Below are positions 1 through 10,098 of a stretch of DNA of 16,607 nucleotides, piece by piece. Location: assembly GCA_036556965.1 (NCBI GenBank), contig DATBIO010000016.1:1-16607 (forward strand), read 5' to 3'. Position numbers and translations under genes: made by a program. Below the pieces are notes generated by a model. That model saw only the letters and a program-made list of their open reading frames with translations, ran no database searches and had not been told where the DNA came from. The stretch comes from DATBIO01 sp036556965. GTDB lineage: Bacteria; Acidobacteriota; Vicinamibacteria; Fen-336. The stretch's first letter is position 1. Every line of letters starts with the position of its first letter.

Positions 1-2
1 TC

Positions 3-326
3 CGCCGTGCGCGCCGCGATTTCAGCCACGGCTGCGTGCGCGTGCAGAGGCCGGCGGAGCTCGCGGCCTGGGTGCTCCGCGACTGGACGCCGGAGGGCAT
101 CGGCGCCGCCATGCGCGCGGGCGCCGAGCGGCACGTGCCCCTGTCCGAGCCCATCCCCGTCCACGTCGCCTATTTCACGGCCTGGGTCGGCGACGACGGA
201 CAGCCCCTCTTCCCCCGTGACGTCTACGGCCACGACACGCCGCAGCAGGAGCTGCTCCCCGTCCGCCCCGGAGTGCGGAGCGTGAAGACGGCGGGCGGGC
301 CGCCTGTGGTCCCCTCCTCGCTCTGA
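3..326 (+). CDS. L,D-transpeptidase (YcbB/YkuD type), 3' end only
   Basis: The reading frame is open from the window edge, so the 5' part lies outside. Codons 24-41 read S-H-G-C-V-R, the catalytic motif of YkuD-fold L,D-transpeptidases; the nucleophile Cys is codon 33-35. It is preceded by RDF and followed by about 95 residues typical of the YcbB-like C-terminus: a PAELAAWVLRD helix, then PIPVHVAYFTAWV and a FPRDVYGHD segment before the end. By family knowledge these periplasmic enzymes make 3-3 cross-links in peptidoglycan or attach proteins to it. The lost part should hold the signal peptide, a peptidoglycan-binding domain and the rest of the catalytic domain. A GC-rich hairpin follows the TGA stop. 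Family assignment is solid; the exact subfamily (LdtD-like) is inferred from the long post-Cys tail. Confidence 0.88.
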   Translation, partial: RRARRDFSHGCVRVQRPAELAAWVLRDWTPEGIGAAMRAGAERHVPLSEPIPVHVAYFTAWVGDDGQPLFPRDVYGHDTPQQELLPVRPGVRSVKTAGGPPVVPSSL

Positions 327-336
327 GGCGTACGCC

Positions 337-358
337 GGCCCCGGCCTGCGCCGGGGCC
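337..358 (+). terminator. GC-rich hairpin after L,D-transpeptidase
   Basis: A perfect 9-bp inverted repeat (GGCCCCGGC / GCCGGGGCC) with a CTGC loop begins 10 nt after the stop codon at 324-326. No U-tract follows, so it is not a classical intrinsic terminator. It may act as a 3'-end stabilising or pause hairpin. It sits immediately upstream of the predicted promoter of the next gene. Confidence 0.45.
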
Positions 359-365
359 CGCGCCT

Positions 366-371
366 TATGAT
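366..371 (+). promoter_or_regulatory. -10-like element, predicted leaderless start of gene at 380
   Basis: TATGAT ends 8 nt before the ATG at 380. A sigma70-type -10 here would place the transcription start at or next to the start codon. There is no Shine-Dalgarno sequence in the 20 nt before the ATG. No convincing -35 box is visible 16-18 nt upstream. Confidence 0.4.
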
Positions 372-379
372 GCGGGCCC

Positions 380-2074
380 ATGGCCGAGCCCTCGCGCGCG
401 CGCTGGATCGCGCTGGCCGCCGTCCTCGCCGCGATCCAGGCGGCGCTCCTCGCGCGCACGGCCTGGGACAAGTCGGACACCATCGACGAGCCGCACTACC
501 TCCAGGCCGCGATCTCCCAGTGGACGCGGCGCGACTTCTCCCGCTACTGCGACGGCCCCCCGCTCCCGCGCTGGGCCTTCGCCCTCGCCCTGCGCGTGGT
601 GGACCCGCCCCTGTTCGACCTCGACTCGCGCGCGGGGCGCCATCCCCTCTGGTCGCGCGCCTACGGGCCCATGCGCCGCAACCTCTTCGTGGCCCGGCTG
701 CCCACCATCCTGGTCACGGTGGCGGGGGGCCTGTTCCTCTGGGCCGCGTGCCGGCGCTTCGGGGAGGAGGCGGCGGCGCTCGCGCACGCGCTGTGGTGCG
801 TCTCGCCGACCGTGCTCGCGAACGGCGCCCTGGCCACGCTGGACGCCTGGGCCGCCTCCCTGCTCGCCGTTGCCCTCTGGGCGGTCGAGCGGGCCCATGG
901 CCGGCCCACGGCGGGGCGGTGGGCGGTGGCCGGAGCGGCGTTGGGCCTGGCCGCGGCCTCGAAGGTCACCGCGCTGGGCGCCGTGCCGGTGGCGCTGGCG
1001 GTGGCGGCTCATGCCGTGGGCGGAGGCGCGCGCCGCTCGTTGCGCGCGGGGATGGCCATGGCCGCGGGGGGGGCGCTGGTGGTGTGGGCCTGCTACGCGT
1101 TCAGCGTGGGGGCGGTGGACCTCGCGCACCTCTGCGGTCGCGACACGCCGCTGCCCGCGTGGCGCCTCCGCGCGGTGCCCGCCCCCGCCTGGCTCGAGGG
1201 GCTGGCCATGCAGTGGCTCCACGGGCGCAAGGGCCACCTCGGCTACCTGTTCGGAGAGGTGGGCACGCGCGGCTGGTGGTGGTTCTACCTGGCCGCCCTG
1301 GCCCTCAAGACGACGGTGGGCGCGCAGCTCCTCGTCCTCCTGCGCCTCGCCTCCTGGCTGCGCGCGCGGCCCACGTGGACGCAGCTGGCGGTGGACGCGG
1401 CCCTGCTCGCCTACCCCGTCCTGCTCCTGGTGGTCATGAGCGCCGGGCGGGCCCAGAACGGGATCAAGTACCTGCTGCCCGCCTTCCCCCTGGCCCTGGC
1501 CTGGCTCGGGCGCGCCCTCCCCGACGCCGCCCGCGCCTTCGGACGCCGCGGGGCCGCGGCCGCCTTCGCACTCGCCCTGCTCGCCGCCGCGGAATCGCTG
1601 GCCGTGCATCCGCACCACCTCATGTTCTTCAACGCGTGGGCGGGAGGGCCGGACGGCGGTCCACGCTACCTGATCGTGGGGGACGACTGGGGGCAGGACC
1701 AGAGGCGCCTCGGGGAGTGGCAGCGGACGCGCCGGCCCTGGCGCCTCTTCTATACCTTCTACAATGGTGACCCGCAGCACTGGACGGTCACCTTCCTGAA
1801 GCCCCCGTGCCAGCCGGAGCCGGGCTTCTACGCCCTGCACGCGGTGGAGGTCCACCGGCCCAAGCGCATCGCCCGCGGCTGCCTGGACTGGCTCACCGTC
1901 GAGCCGCCCGACGCGCGCCTCGGGCACTCCATCTACCTCTACCAGGTGACGCGCGCGCGCATCGAGCGCCTCCTGGTCCTGCGCGGCCGGGTCACGCCCT
2001 TCTGGGCGAGCGGAGGCCAGGGCGGGTCCGCTCCCCCGCCCCCGGACGCCGCAGACGCTCCCAACGAGCCCTGA
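380..2074 (+). CDS. Membrane glycosyltransferase, ArnT/PMT (GT39-like) family
   Basis: A 564-aa polytopic membrane protein. Residue 9-27 is the first membrane helix; it is followed by the Asp-Glu pair D36-E37 (in D-T-I-D-E-P-H-Y) in the first outer loop, the position of the catalytic acidic residue of the PMT/ArnT family. Further hydrophobic helices lie roughly at 105-170, 180-245, 300-320, 337-360 and 390-410. Other family-like blocks are G-Y-L-F-G-E with G-W-W-W-F-Y near 285-305, K-Y-L-L-P-A-F-P near 365, and F-F-N-A-W-A-G-G-P then D-D-W-G-Q-D near 420-445. The tail is proline-rich. By family knowledge such enzymes move a sugar from a polyprenyl-phosphate donor to a lipid or protein acceptor on the outer face of the inner membrane. 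Donor and acceptor cannot be told from sequence. The start is chosen because the hydrophobic helix follows directly; no ribosome binding site is visible. Confidence 0.8.
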   Translation: MAEPSRARWIALAAVLAAIQAALLARTAWDKSDTIDEPHYLQAAISQWTRRDFSRYCDGPPLPRWAFALALRVVDPPLFDLDSRAGRHPLWSRAYGPMRRNLFVARLPTILVTVAGGLFLWAACRRFGEEAAALAHALWCVSPTVLANGALATLDAWAASLLAVALWAVERAHGRPTAGRWAVAGAALGLAAASKVTALGAVPVALAVAAHAVGGGARRSLRAGMAMAAGGALVVWACYAFSVGAVDLAHLCGRDTPLPAWRLRAVPAPAWLEGLAMQWLHGRKGHLGYLFGEVGTRGWWWFYLAALALKTTVGAQLLVLLRLASWLRARPTWTQLAVDAALLAYPVLLLVVMSAGRAQNGIKYLLPAFPLALAWLGRALPDAARAFGRRGAAAAFALALLAAAESLAVHPHHLMFFNAWAGGPDGGPRYLIVGDDWGQDQRRLGEWQRTRRPWRLFYTFYNGDPQHWTVTFLKPPCQPEPGFYALHAVEVHRPKRIARGCLDWLTVEPPDARLGHSIYLYQVTRARIERLLVLRGRVTPFWASGGQGGSAPPPPDAADAPNEP

Positions 2075-2092
2075 TTTCGACCTGTTGCCGCC

Positions 2093-2108
2093 CTAGCGCT
2101 TGTGCTAG
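2093..2108. repeat. Inverted repeat overlapping the smc -10
   Basis: CTAGCGC-TT-GTGCTAG forms a 7-bp dyad with one G/T position and a 2-nt centre. It overlaps the first bases of the -10 element, a position suited to an operator, but no regulator is identified and a 7-bp dyad can be chance. Confidence 0.3.
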
Positions 2109-2111
2109 AGT
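2103..2111 (+). promoter_or_regulatory. smc promoter, extended -10
   Basis: TGCTAGAGT is an extended -10 (TG-n-TAGAGT). A TGTTGC/TTGCCG stretch at 2083-2090 could be a weak -35. Expected transcription start is near 2117, giving a short leader of about 25 nt that includes the ribosome binding site AGGGG at 2132-2136, 5 nt before the ATG at 2142. An imperfect inverted repeat at 2093-2108 overlaps the element. Confidence 0.45.
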
Positions 2112-2141
2112 CGTTCGGATTCACAATATCTAGGGGTTCCC

Positions 2142-5100
2142 ATGCGTCTGGAGCAGGTCGAGATCGTCGGCTTCAAGTCGTTCTGTGACAAGCAGGAGCT
2201 GTCGTTCACGGGGGGCGTGACCGGCATCGTCGGCCCCAACGGGTGCGGGAAGAGCAACATCTCGGACGCCATCTCCTGGGTGCTCGGAGAGCAGAGCGCC
2301 AAGAGCCTGCGCGGTGCCTCCATGGAGGACGTGATCTTCGCGGGGAGCCAGGCCCGGCAGCCGCTGGGGATGGCCGAGGTCAGCCTCAAGGTGACCGGCC
2401 TCAACGGCAACAGCCCCGACGGCAGCCCGGAATGCGTGGTCACCCGCCGGCTCTACCGCAACGGCGACTCCGAGTACCTGATGAACGGGCAGACCTGCCG
2501 GCTGCGCGACATCCACGAGCTGTTCATGGACACCGGGCTGGGCAGCAAGGCGTACTCGATCATCGAGCAGGGCAAGATCGGCCTCATCCTCTCCAGCAAG
2601 CCGGCGGACCGCCGGGCCCTCATCGAGGAAGCGGCGGGGATCACGAAGTACAAGGCGCGGCGCCGCCAGACGGCCCTGAAGCTCGAGGCGGCCCAGCAGA
2701 ACCTCCTGCGCGTGAACGACATCGTCCACGAGGTGGAGAAGCAGCTCGAGGGCCTGAAGCGCCAGGCCAGCAAGGCGCGCCGCTACCGCGCCGTGCGCGA
2801 GGAGATGCTCGGGGTGGAGCGCGTGCTCTTCGGCCTGCGCTTCCTCGATCTCAGCGGCCAGGCCGCCGTCCTCGGCGAGCGCATCGCCGCGGAGGGCGCG
2901 CGCGAGCAGGCGGCCAGCATCGCCCTGGAGACGGAGGAGGCCCAGCTCGAGGCGCGCCGCACCGCGCTCTACGACCACGAGGCGCGGCTCACCGACGCGC
3001 GCGCCCGCCTGGCCGAGGCCACGGTGGCGGTGGAGCGCCACGAGGGGAGGAGCGGGCACTGCCGTGAGCAGATGGCGGAGGCCGCGGCGCGGCGGACGGA
3101 GGCGGAGCACGAGGCCTCGGAGCTCGCCGCGCGCGCGCCCGCCCTGGCCGAGGCGTGGGAGGGGCGCCGGGCCGACGAGTCGCGCCTGGCCCTCGAGCTC
3201 GCCGACGCGGACGCCGAGGCGCAACAGCTCGAGGAGGCGGTGCAGGCGGCCACCGGCCAGCAGCTCGACTCGGAGGCGCAGCAGGAGCGGGCGCGGGAGG
3301 ACCAGCTCACGCTGGTGAGCCGCCTGGCCGCCCTGCACAACGCGCGCGAGGCCACCAGCGGGAACGCGGAGCGCGCGTCGAGCGACCTGCTGAAGCTGGC
3401 CGCGGAGCGCGACGAGCTCGAGCGCGACCGGCGCCGGGTGGAGGAGGCGCACCGGGAGGCGGGCCGCCGCCGGGCGGCGGCGGAGGCGGAGATGCGGTCG
3501 CTGCTGGCGGCGCGCGACGGCGCGGCCGCGCGGGCGGGCGCGGCCCGCCAGCGCGCGGAGGCGCTCTTCCGGGAGGCGGAAGCCGCACAGAGCGAGCGGG
3601 ACTCCCTGTCGGGGCGCCTTTCCTCGCTCCACGAGATCGTGGCCACGCACGCCGCCTTCGACGAGGGCGTGCGCGCGCTCCTGGAGCGGTCTTCCCCGGA
3701 GGGCGCCCTGGGCGTGGTGGCGGACTTCCTGGAGGCGGCCTCCGCCCACGAGCCCGCGGTGGAGGCGTTCATGGGCGACCGCCTGCAGGCGGTCCTCGTG
3801 GCCGACGCGCCGCGCGCCCTGGAGGGGCTGCGCTTCCTGCAGGACTCGGAGGCCGGCCGCGGCGCGCTCCTCGCGCTGGCCGCGGTCTCGCCGCCCAACG
3901 GCCACCACCGGCGCGTGCGCGAGGTGGCGGCCGCCGAGCCCGCGGCGCGCGGGGTGCTGGGCGACTTCTACCGCGTCACCGGGCCGCACGCGGAGACGCT
4001 GCGCGCCGCCCTCCCCGAGGCGGTGGTGGCGGAGGGGCTGGAGTCCGCCCTCGCCATCGCGGCGCGGCACGGGGTCGAGTGCGTGACGCTGGCGGGCGAG
4101 GTGGTGCGGGGCGCCTTCCTGGAGGGTGGGCGGGGAGTGAAGGGCCTGCTCGCGCCGCGGCGCGAGGTGCGCGAGATCGGCGAGCGGCTGGAGGCGCTGG
4201 AGGAGTCGCTCCTCTCCCTCCGCGAGAAGGGACAGGCGGAGGCGGCGGCCGCGGAGGCCGCGGGCGCCGAGGTGCGCCGCCTGGAGGAGAGCATCCACGC
4301 CGCGGACAAGGAGCTGGTGGCGGTGCGGCACGAGCTGGCCACCGCCGAGGAGGAGGGGCAGCGGCTGGAGCGCAAGGCGGTGGTGCTCGACACCGAGCGC
4401 GCGCAGGCCGAGGCGGACCAGGGCGCGGCCGCCGTGCGCCTGGCCGAGATCGAGCAGGCCCTGACCGTGGGGGAGAGAGACCGCCAGGCGGGCACGGAGG
4501 CCCTGGCCCGGCTGGCCGCGGACGTTGCCGCCGCGCGCGCCGCCGCGGAATCGGCCCAGGTGCGCTTCGCGGAGGCGCGCAGCCAGCAGGCCGCCCTGCG
4601 CGAGCGCGCCCGGAGCGCGGCGGGCGAGGCCCGCCGCCTGGGCGAGGAGCACGGCGAGCTGCTCGGCCGCATCGAGGGCGCCCGCGGGCGCGCCGCCGAG
4701 CTGGCCGCGCGCATGGCCGCGCTCCAGCACGAGCGCGAGGAAGCGGAGCGCCTCCTCGCCGCCGCGCTCGGCGACCGCGATCGGCTCAAGGGCGAGGAGG
4801 CCGTCTGCGAGGACGGCGTGCGCGAGCTGCGCGGCGAGCTGGACGGACGCGAGCAGTCGCTCAAGGAGCGGCGCCGCGAGCGCGAGACGCTCCGCGAGGC
4901 GGTGGCGGAGCTGGAGGTCGCGCGCGCGCGCGCGGAGTCCGACCTCGGCCACCTGGCGCGCGAGTGCCAGCAGGCGGTGTCCGCCACGGCGGCGGAGGCG
5001 GCGGCGGCGCTGGGCGAGGAGGACCGCGCGCAGGCCGCGCCCGACCTGGAGGCGCGGGTGGAGGAGTACCGGCAGAAGCTGGACCGGATGGGTCCCGTGA

Positions 5101-5681
5101 ACGTCCTCGCCGTGGAGCAGGCGCAGGAGCTCGACGAGCGGCACGTGTTCCTCACCGCGCAGCGGCAGGACCTGCTGGACTCCATCGCGGAGCTCGACGG
5201 GGCCATCAAGAAGATCGACCGGACCTCCCGCGAGCGGTTCCGGGAGGCCTTCGAGGCCATCAACCGGCACTTCGGCGAGATCTTCAAGCAGCTCTTCGGA
5301 GGGGGCACCGCCGGCCTGAGCCTGGTGGACGAGGAGGACATCCTGGAGAGCGGCATCGACGTGATGGCGCAGCCGCCCGGCAAGCGCCTGCAGAGCGTGC
5401 TCCTGCTCTCGGGCGGCGAGAAGGCCATGACCGCCATCGCCCTCCTCTTCGCCATCTTCCAGTACAAGCCCTCGCCGTTCTGCATCCTGGACGAGGTGGA
5501 CGCCCCCCTCGACGACGCCAACATCGGGCGCTTCGTGCGCATGCTCGAGGGCCTGAAGGAACAGACGCAGTTCGTGCTCATCACGCACAGCCGCAAGACC
5601 ATGTCCATCGCCGACCAGCTCTACGGCGTGACCATGGAGGAGCCCGGGGTCAGCAAGCTGGTGTCCGTCCGCTTCAACTAG
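2142..5681 (+). CDS. smc: Chromosome partition protein SMC
   Basis: Complete 1179-aa SMC, the usual bacterial length. The N-terminal ATPase half has Walker A G-P-N-G-C-G-K-S at residues 31-38 and the conserved block around T-G-L-G-S and R-A-L-I-E-E-A-A-G-I-T-K-Y. A long charged Ala/Glu/Arg coiled coil follows, then a hinge at about 520-670 and a second coiled coil. The C-terminal half has the ABC signature L-S-G-G-E-K (S1090 to K1094) and Walker B with D1117 and catalytic E1118 in L-D-E-V-D-A-P-L-D-D. By family knowledge the homodimer binds ScpA/ScpB kleisin partners and extrudes DNA loops for chromosome organisation and segregation. No scpA, scpB or ftsY lies in the window. The start has an AGGGG ribosome binding site 5 nt upstream. 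The C-terminus (YGVTMEEPGVSKLVSVRF) resembles what I recall for acidobacterial SMCs, a weak taxonomic hint. Confidence 0.97.
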   Translation: MRLEQVEIVGFKSFCDKQELSFTGGVTGIVGPNGCGKSNISDAISWVLGEQSAKSLRGASMEDVIFAGSQARQPLGMAEVSLKVTGLNGNSPDGSPECVVTRRLYRNGDSEYLMNGQTCRLRDIHELFMDTGLGSKAYSIIEQGKIGLILSSKPADRRALIEEAAGITKYKARRRQTALKLEAAQQNLLRVNDIVHEVEKQLEGLKRQASKARRYRAVREEMLGVERVLFGLRFLDLSGQAAVLGERIAAEGAREQAASIALETEEAQLEARRTALYDHEARLTDARARLAEATVAVERHEGRSGHCREQMAEAAARRTEAEHEASELAARAPALAEAWEGRRADESRLALELADADAEAQQLEEAVQAATGQQLDSEAQQERAREDQLTLVSRLAALHNAREATSGNAERASSDLLKLAAERDELERDRRRVEEAHREAGRRRAAAEAEMRSLLAARDGAAARAGAARQRAEALFREAEAAQSERDSLSGRLSSLHEIVATHAAFDEGVRALLERSSPEGALGVVADFLEAASAHEPAVEAFMGDRLQAVLVADAPRALEGLRFLQDSEAGRGALLALAAVSPPNGHHRRVREVAAAEPAARGVLGDFYRVTGPHAETLRAALPEAVVAEGLESALAIAARHGVECVTLAGEVVRGAFLEGGRGVKGLLAPRREVREIGERLEALEESLLSLREKGQAEAAAAEAAGAEVRRLEESIHAADKELVAVRHELATAEEEGQRLERKAVVLDTERAQAEADQGAAAVRLAEIEQALTVGERDRQAGTEALARLAADVAAARAAAESAQVRFAEARSQQAALRERARSAAGEARRLGEEHGELLGRIEGARGRAAELAARMAALQHEREEAERLLAAALGDRDRLKGEEAVCEDGVRELRGELDGREQSLKERRRERETLREAVAELEVARARAESDLGHLARECQQAVSATAAEAAAALGEEDRAQAAPDLEARVEEYRQKLDRMGPVNVLAVEQAQELDERHVFLTAQRQDLLDSIAELDGAIKKIDRTSRERFREAFEAINRHFGEIFKQLFGGGTAGLSLVDEEDILESGIDVMAQPPGKRLQSVLLLSGGEKAMTAIALLFAIFQYKPSPFCILDEVDAPLDDANIGRFVRMLEGLKEQTQFVLITHSRKTMSIADQLYGVTMEEPGVSKLVSVRFN

Positions 5682-5689
5682 CGACGCCC

Positions 5690-5712
5690 GGCCGCGCGCG
5701 GCGGGCGCGGCC
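5690..5712 (+). terminator. GC-rich hairpin after smc
   Basis: GGCCGCGC and GCGCGGCC form a perfect 8-bp stem with a 7-nt loop, starting 8 nt after the smc stop codon. No U-tract follows (the next bases are TCCCCCTGG), so it is terminator-like but not a classical intrinsic terminator. Confidence 0.45.
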
Positions 5713-5731
5713 TCCCCCTGGAAACAGCCGC

Positions 5732-5737
5732 TATCAT
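5732..5737 (+). promoter_or_regulatory. -10-like element, predicted leaderless start of the kinase gene
   Basis: TATCAT ends 9 nt before the GTG at 5747. The spacing would put transcription initiation at or within a few bases of the start codon. No Shine-Dalgarno and no clear -35 are seen. Confidence 0.4.
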
Positions 5738-5746
5738 TGGCGCCCG

Positions 5747-7921
<2,175 letters not shown>

Positions 7922-7940
7922 TTCGTCGTTCATTTTTTCC

Positions 7941-7970
7941 TTGACAGCCGGCGCGCCCGCTCCGTAGAGT
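7941..7970 (+). promoter_or_regulatory. Strong sigma70-type promoter of the secreted hydrolase operon
   Basis: A perfect -35 TTGACA (7941-7946), an 18-bp spacer and a -10 TAGAGT (7965-7970). It lies in an unusually AT-rich patch that includes a T6 run (7933-7938) just upstream. It is followed by a leader of about 33 nt with the perfect Shine-Dalgarno AGGAGG at 8001-8006, 4 nt before the ATG at 8011. This is the best promoter match in the window. Confidence 0.75.
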
Positions 7971-8010
7971 CCTCGCCACAACTCCAGCCGAACCAATCGC
8001 AGGAGGATTC

Positions 8011-8832
8011 ATGCGGGGAGCCTTCGTGTGCCTGGCGGCACTCCTGGGCCTGGCCGCCCCGGCGTGGGCGCGGACGGGCGTCGTGTTCATCCACGGCAAG
8101 GGGGGCGCGAACCTGGCCAGCCCGAGCGTGGCCCGCGCCTACTGGGGCGAGGACATGATCCGCGCCACCACCCGGAACTACACCGTTCCCCACCTCGTGG
8201 TCGGCTACGACGGCACCCAGTACATGTGGGTGGCGGGCAACCAGGTGGCGACCCAGATCTACAACTGGATGATGGCGGGCGGCTTCACCGACGTGGTGGT
8301 GAACACGCACTCCTACGGCGGCGTCGTGTTCCGCTGGATCCTCTCCAACCCGACCTGGGACCCGCGCTACCAGCCCGTGATCGACCGCGTGCGGTGGGTG
8401 AACACCATCGCCGGGCCGCACAAGGGCTCCGAGGCCGCCGACCTTGCGGGCACCCTGGCCGGCTCGTGGCTGACGGGCTGGCTGGTGGACCTCGTGGGCC
8501 AGAACACGAACTCCACCTACAACTGCCGCACCGACTGGATGGCCTATTACAACCAGTACTGGCTGAAGGGCACCACCGGGCGTCCGGGGCTGCCCCGTAC
8601 CATGTACACCATCGCCGGCTACGGCCTGTGGAACGACTTCGCGCACTCCGAGGACTACGGGCTGGCCACGCTCTCCGGGGTGGCGGGGCTGCCCGGCGAG
8701 GACGACGGCATGGTCGCGCAGTACAGCGCGCAGGGCGTGGGCGTGGTGTGGTTCACCACCGCCGCCAACCACCACCACAACCGCCGCAACGACTACCGGC
8801 GGATCGGCGACTCGCTCGCCACCGACTTCTAG
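8011..8832 (+). CDS. Secreted alpha/beta hydrolase, lipase/esterase-like
   Basis: 273 aa. Residues 1-20 are a signal peptide (Arg2, hydrophobic core, A-W-A before the cut), so the protein is exported. The mature protein starts with a beta-strand and the oxyanion-type I-H-G motif (H28-G29). The probable nucleophile is S101 in T-H-S-Y-G-G, an elbow like GxSxG with Thr in place of the first Gly. D231 or D232 in E-D-D-G-M-V and one of H254-H256 in N-H-H-H-N are candidates for the rest of the triad; D-D-G-x-V resembles the lipase acid motif. Substrate is unknown: lipid, ester or amide all fit. It is first in a two-gene operon; its stop overlaps the ribosome binding site of the next gene. Composition is rich in Asn, Tyr and Trp, unlike the Ala/Arg-rich cytoplasmic neighbours, as usual for secreted proteins. 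Confidence 0.75.
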   Translation: MRGAFVCLAALLGLAAPAWARTGVVFIHGKGGANLASPSVARAYWGEDMIRATTRNYTVPHLVVGYDGTQYMWVAGNQVATQIYNWMMAGGFTDVVVNTHSYGGVVFRWILSNPTWDPRYQPVIDRVRWVNTIAGPHKGSEAADLAGTLAGSWLTGWLVDLVGQNTNSTYNCRTDWMAYYNQYWLKGTTGRPGLPRTMYTIAGYGLWNDFAHSEDYGLATLSGVAGLPGEDDGMVAQYSAQGVGVVWFTTAANHHHNRRNDYRRIGDSLATDF

Positions 8833-8841
8833 GAGCGCACC

Positions 8842-9990
8842 ATGCGGACTGCCCTTCTCCCCTGCGCCGTTCTCGTCGCCCTTCCCGCCCTCGCGGGCGC
8901 CGACGAGGGCGGCCTCTTCCCCGCCGGTGAGGCGTTCTCGCCCGCCGAGTCGGAGTCCCCGCGCCAGGTGTCACGCGCGTCGGTGCGGACGGTGGCCGCC
9001 AGCGGCGGCCGGGCCGCCGTCGACGTTCCCTTGACCGGCCGCGGCCGCGCGATCCTCTGGACGCTGACCGCCTCCCCCGCTACGGCGGCCAAGGCGCCGG
9101 AGGCGGCACCCACCTCCCTGCGCACGCCCGGCGGCCGCGTGCTGCGCCCCGGCGAGGAGCGGTCCGCCGACCGCGGCCTGCGCCGCTTCGCCCTGCGCCC
9201 CGCGGAAATCGGTCTGGACGTGCCGGGCACGCAGGAGGCGGTGGAGGTCGGCGCCGCCGAGGCGGGCCTGCACCGCGTGGAAGTCGAGGCCGCCGACGGC
9301 AGCGCGGTCACGGTCGTGGCCGCGGAGCCGGACAGCCCGCTGGCCCTGGCCACCTGGGCCTCGCCGCTCTCGCGCCTGCCCGGCCAGCCGGTGACGCTGC
9401 ACGCCGAGCTGCGGGACGGCGGCCGGCCGGTGAAGGCGGCCCGGGTGAGCGTCCGCCTGGCCGCGCCCGGCCGGAGCGGGGAGAAGGGGGTGAGCCTGCT
9501 CGACGACGGGCGGCGTGGGGACGCCGTGGCCGGCGACGGCGTCTACAGCCGCCGCTTCGACTCCCTGCCCGCCGGCGACGCGGGCTTCTGGACGGCGCGG
9601 TTCGAGGCCGAGGGCCGCGACGCGCGCGGCGCCGCCTTCGCGCGCAGCGGGACCAGCGGCTTCGTGGTCGAGCGGGCAACGGCGCGCCTCCTCGGCTCGA
9701 CGGTGCGCGCGCGGCGCGAGGGTGCCGGGCTGGTGGTGGAGGCAGCGGCACAGGTGAGCACGGCCGGACTCTACCGCCTGGATGCCGTGGTGGCGGGAGC
9801 GAGGGCGGAGGGCGGGCGGCCCGCGCTGGCCTGGGCCGAGGCCCCGCGGCGCCTGTCCGTCGGCACCGCCCGGCTCGCGGTCAGGGTGCCGCTGCCGGAG
9901 GACGGCCGTGTCGCCGAGATCGTCGAGGTGCGCCTGCTCGGCCTGGAGCCGATGGGCGTGGCGGGCCGCACGCTGGTCCCCGTCGAGTAG
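8842..9990 (+). CDS. Secreted Ig-like / choice-of-anchor-type protein, partner of the hydrolase
   Basis: 382 aa. Residues 1-20 are a signal peptide ending A-G-A. The rest is rich in beta-strand patterns with Val/Ala/Gly. A D-D-G-R-R-G-D followed by A-G-D-G-V-Y-S stretch at 221-236 is the calcium-loop-like signature seen in choice-of-anchor X and related Ig-like surface domains. The first half contains V-E-V-G-A-A-E-A-G-L-H-R-V-E-V, a typical Ig-like strand pair. The final 100 residues look like another beta domain. DUF4785-type proteins have similar architecture, but I cannot confirm membership. The start has AGGAG at 8831-8835, overlapping the upstream TAG stop, so the gene is co-transcribed and probably translationally coupled to the hydrolase. 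A joint role as secreted enzyme plus accessory or chaperone-like partner is inference. Confidence 0.6.
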   Translation: MRTALLPCAVLVALPALAGADEGGLFPAGEAFSPAESESPRQVSRASVRTVAASGGRAAVDVPLTGRGRAILWTLTASPATAAKAPEAAPTSLRTPGGRVLRPGEERSADRGLRRFALRPAEIGLDVPGTQEAVEVGAAEAGLHRVEVEAADGSAVTVVAAEPDSPLALATWASPLSRLPGQPVTLHAELRDGGRPVKAARVSVRLAAPGRSGEKGVSLLDDGRRGDAVAGDGVYSRRFDSLPAGDAGFWTARFEAEGRDARGAAFARSGTSGFVVERATARLLGSTVRARREGAGLVVEAAAQVSTAGLYRLDAVVAGARAEGGRPALAWAEAPRRLSVGTARLAVRVPLPEDGRVAEIVEVRLLGLEPMGVAGRTLVPVE

Positions 9991-9995
9991 ACGTC

Positions 9996-10013
9996 GCGCG
10001 CCGAGGGGCGCGC
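9996..10013 (+). terminator. Hairpin after the secreted operon
   Basis: GCGCGCC-GAGG-GGCGCGC, a perfect 7-bp stem with a 4-nt loop, 6 nt after the stop at 9990. Only CTTCC follows, so the U-tract is very weak. Confidence 0.4.
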
Positions 10014-10042
10014 CTTCCGGCCCGAGGCGCGGACGCAAGGAA

Positions 10043-10070
10043 ACGCCCGGTGCCTTTCGGCATCGGGCGT
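10043..10070 (-). terminator. Intrinsic terminator between convergent genes
   Basis: Read on the minus strand, ACGCCCG-A-TGCC-GAAA-GGCA-C-CGGGCGT is a stem of 7 plus 4 bp with a GAAA tetraloop and one A/C mismatch, and it runs straight into TTTCCTT. It lies 29 nt after the stop of the minus-strand mini-gene. Read on the plus strand the mismatch becomes a G-U wobble, so the stem is a continuous 12 bp and could also stop transcription from the secreted operon, though without a T-run on that side. Confidence 0.65.
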
Positions 10071-10098
10071 GGTGGTCGATGAACGCCGGATGAGGCGG

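Noticed and set aside
3155..5746. Upstream extension of the kinase frame inside smc
   Set aside because: Translation is Gly/Arg/Ala-rich noise overlapping the real smc frame; the kinase fold starts right after the GTG at 5747, with a -10-like element before it.
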